From: Elioraea rosea | GTDB lineage: Bacteria > Pseudomonadota > Alphaproteobacteria > Acetobacterales > Acetobacteraceae | Assembly: GCF_007644105.1 (NCBI RefSeq) | Contig: NZ_VFAC01000017.1 | Coordinates: 1-64,000 of the forward strand | DNA length: 64,000 bases | Direction: 5' to 3' | In this document: one piece after another, positions 62,608-64,000 of the stretch | How the letters are laid out: every line of letters starts with the position of its first letter | Position numbering within the stretch: position 1 is the stretch's first letter | The notes under the pieces: model-generated | What the model saw: only the letters and a program-made list of their open reading frames with translations | Told to the model about the DNA's origin: nothing | Database searches by the model: none | Position numbers and translations under genes: made by a program

Positions 62608-63806
62608 CGCGATGCTCCCGACGCGCGGGCCGAGGGGGTGGGCTGCGGCCGGTCAACCACCGTGCCGCCAGCCGAACCGGCGCCGGTGTTCGCCTGGCGT
62701 GCCCCGCGGTTCAACTCGTTCAAAGGCAGGAACGGAACGACGTTCTGCACCTTGTCGTCGACCACGATGGTCGGGCTCTGGCGAAGAACCTCCTCCATCG
62801 TCTCGAGATAGAGGCGCAGGCGCGTGATGTCGCGTGCCTCGCTGTAGGCGGTCAGAACCGAGACGAAGCGCTGCGCCTCGCCGTTCGCCCGGGCGATGCG
62901 CCCCTCGCGCTCACCCTGCGCCTCCTGGACGAGACGCTCTGCCTCGCCTCGGGCCCGGGGGATGATGTCGTTACGGAACGCCTCTGCCTCGTTGCGGAGG
63001 CGCTCGCGGTCGGCGTTGGCGCGCTGCACGTCGCGGAACGCGTCGATGACCGCAGGCGGCGGGTCGACCTTCTGCAGCTGCACCTGGGTAACCTCGATGC
63101 CGGCGCCGTACTGGTCGAGGATCGCCTGCGTGCCGGTGCGCACGGCCTGCTCGATCTGCGCGCGCGCCTCGGTCAGCGCCGGCTGGATCGGCGTGCGGCC
63201 GATCGCCTCGCGCATCACGCTCTCCGCGGCCGACTTCACCGTCTGCTCGGGGTTGCGGATGTTGAAGAGGTACTCGGCGGCGTTGCTGATGCGCCAAAGC
63301 ACCGAGAAGTCGATGTCGATGATGTTCTCATCACCGGTGAGCATCATGCTCTCCTCGATGATGTCGCGCGACTGCACGGGGCGCGCCGTCACCGGGATGT
63401 TCGCGCCCTCCGGGCTGCGGAAGCCGACCTCGATGCGGTTGATGCGGGTGACCCGCGGCGTCAGCACGCTCTCGATCGGCGCGGGCAGCGCGTAGTTCAG
63501 GCCCGGCGCCGTGATGCGGTTGAACGCGCCGAATCGAAGCACGATGCCCTGCTCGTCGGGCTGCACGCGATAGAAGCCCGAAAGCAGCCAGATGCCGACG
63601 AGGATCACGCCGATGATCGCGAGGCCCTTGCCACCGCCGAAGCCCCGAGGAAGGAACCGGCGGACGAAGTCCTGGCCCTTGCGAAGAAGTTCGTCGAGAT
63701 TCGGGGCCTGCGGGAGCTGCGGGCCACCGCCGCCGCCCCACGGGCCGCCTTGACGTCCGCCTCCGCCCCAGGGGCTCCCGCCCCCGCTGTTGTTGGTCCA
63801 GGGCAT
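62604..63806 (-). CDS. hflK: FtsH-modulating SPFH protein HflK
   Basis: A 400-residue SPFH protein. A Gly/Trp-rich cytosolic N terminus (GGGSPWGGGGRQGGPWGG) precedes the membrane anchor (GLAIIGVILVGIWLLSGFY). The SPFH domain (RVQPDEQGIVLRFGAFNR) and an Ala/Arg/Glu-rich helical region follow. ATG 63806 is the family start. First gene of hflK-hflC-DUF2065-htrA on the minus strand; overlaps hflC by ATGA. Confidence 0.96.
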   Translation of the reverse strand: MPWTNNSGGGSPWGGGGRQGGPWGGGGGPQLPQAPNLDELLRKGQDFVRRFLPRGFGGGKGLAIIGVILVGIWLLSGFYRVQPDEQGIVLRFGAFNRITAPGLNYALPAPIESVLTPRVTRINRIEVGFRSPEGANIPVTARPVQSRDIIEESMMLTGDENIIDIDFSVLWRISNAAEYLFNIRNPEQTVKSAAESVMREAIGRTPIQPALTEARAQIEQAVRTGTQAILDQYGAGIEVTQVQLQKVDPPPAVIDAFRDVQRANADRERLRNEAEAFRNDIIPRARGEAERLVQEAQGEREGRIARANGEAQRFVSVLTAYSEARDITRLRLYLETMEEVLRQSPTIVVDDKVQNVVPFLPLNELNRGARQANTGAGSAGGTVVDRPQPTPSARASGASR

Positions 63807-63963
63807 GTGCTCTGTTCCCGGCCTTCTCGCTGTTGGAAGCCTCTTTGCCGCGCCCCATATCCGGCCACGGCAGCGCGGCCCCGATGGTTGCGCCAAAACG
63901 CCGGAGGGATCATGCCCCTTCGGCCCGCCCGGATATCGTCCAGTCCGCAGGGGTTTTCAAGTG
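63807..63963. promoter_or_regulatory. Divergent intergenic region between hflK and a plus-strand gene
   Basis: The 157 bp should contain the promoters of the hflK operon and of the gene starting at 63964. The sequence CAGGGG lies shortly before that start. I could not identify reliable promoter boxes. Confidence 0.35.
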
Positions 63964-64000
63964 ATGAACGCAGTGACACCCGAAACCGTGCTCGCGGCCC
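63964..64000 (+). CDS. 5' end of a gene, possibly Mrp/ApbC iron-sulfur carrier
   Basis: Only twelve codons are inside the window: MNAVTPETVLAA. ATG 63964 is preceded by in-frame GTG 63961. A helix starting with T-x-x-x-VLAAL is usual for the N-terminal MIP18-like domain of Mrp, and mrp is often near hflK in alphaproteobacteria. That is suggestive only; the rest of the gene is needed. Confidence 0.4.
   Translation, partial: MNAVTPETVLAA

Overview
The window is very GC-rich, almost fully coding chromosomal DNA with a core-genome character. Its content (an ImuB/DnaE2 mutagenesis cassette, hflK-hflC-DUF2065-htrA, guaB and guaA in one cluster, a short ketol-acid reductoisomerase, an IlvB of the alphaproteobacterial GEAS type, many GTG starts and 4-bp gene overlaps) points to an alphaproteobacterium, probably in or near the Acetobacteraceae (Roseomonas-like). 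That placement is an inference from gene content. I see no phage, insertion sequence, CRISPR array or conjugative element.

Layout. 1-5.4 kb: end of imuB, dnaE2, and a glutathionyl-hydroquinone reductase. 5.4-9.4 kb: a YffB/ArsC-like protein, a Tat-exported serine hydrolase, two alpha/beta hydrolases and a divergent TetR regulator. 9.4-17.1 kb (minus strand): a guaB-HAD-rsmB-GNAT-guaA cluster joined by GTGA overlaps, plus rlmE and ppx/gppA. 17.2-24.7 kb: tRNA-Gln(CTG), a small membrane protein, a zinc alcohol dehydrogenase, a DUF2254 protein, a COG4091 oxidoreductase, glutathione-dependent formaldehyde dehydrogenase and a polytopic glycosyltransferase-like protein. 24.9-30.0 kb: livHMGFK, ending in a clear intrinsic terminator. 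30.0-36.3 kb: an ABM-domain protein, an orphan peptide-type binding protein, an EmrAB-like efflux pair and an FAD oxidoreductase. 36.3-37.9 kb: a sulfur module, with an SqrR/BigR-like ArsR repressor diverging from DUF2892 and two YeeE/YedE transporter halves over one palindromic operator. 37.9-39.4 kb: a PQQ-type sugar dehydrogenase and tRNA-Lys(CTT). 39.5-45.1 kb: the rod-shape operon mreBCD-mrdA-rodA. 45.3-48.1 kb: a large secreted S8 protease with P-domain and RTX repeats. 48.3-57 kb: branched-chain amino-acid genes leuA and ilvBN/ilvC, with two tandem 2-hydroxyacid dehydrogenases. 57-59 kb: miaA and serB, divergent. 59-64 kb: a TylF-type methyltransferase, htrA, DUF2065, hflC, hflK and the first codons of a probable mrp.

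The most interesting signals are regulatory. Upstream of leuA I read a 35-codon leader ORF with a CTT-CTC-CTT-CGA-CTT run, rare leucine codons for this genome, followed by hairpins. A good promoter would start the transcript almost at the leader ATG, giving a near-leaderless leucine attenuator. The sulfur module has two cysteines at the SqrR/BigR spacing and a 7+7 inverted repeat lying inside the promoter. The S8-P-RTX protease has no signal peptide and no adjacent type I secretion genes, and carries a repeat-like region I cannot assign.
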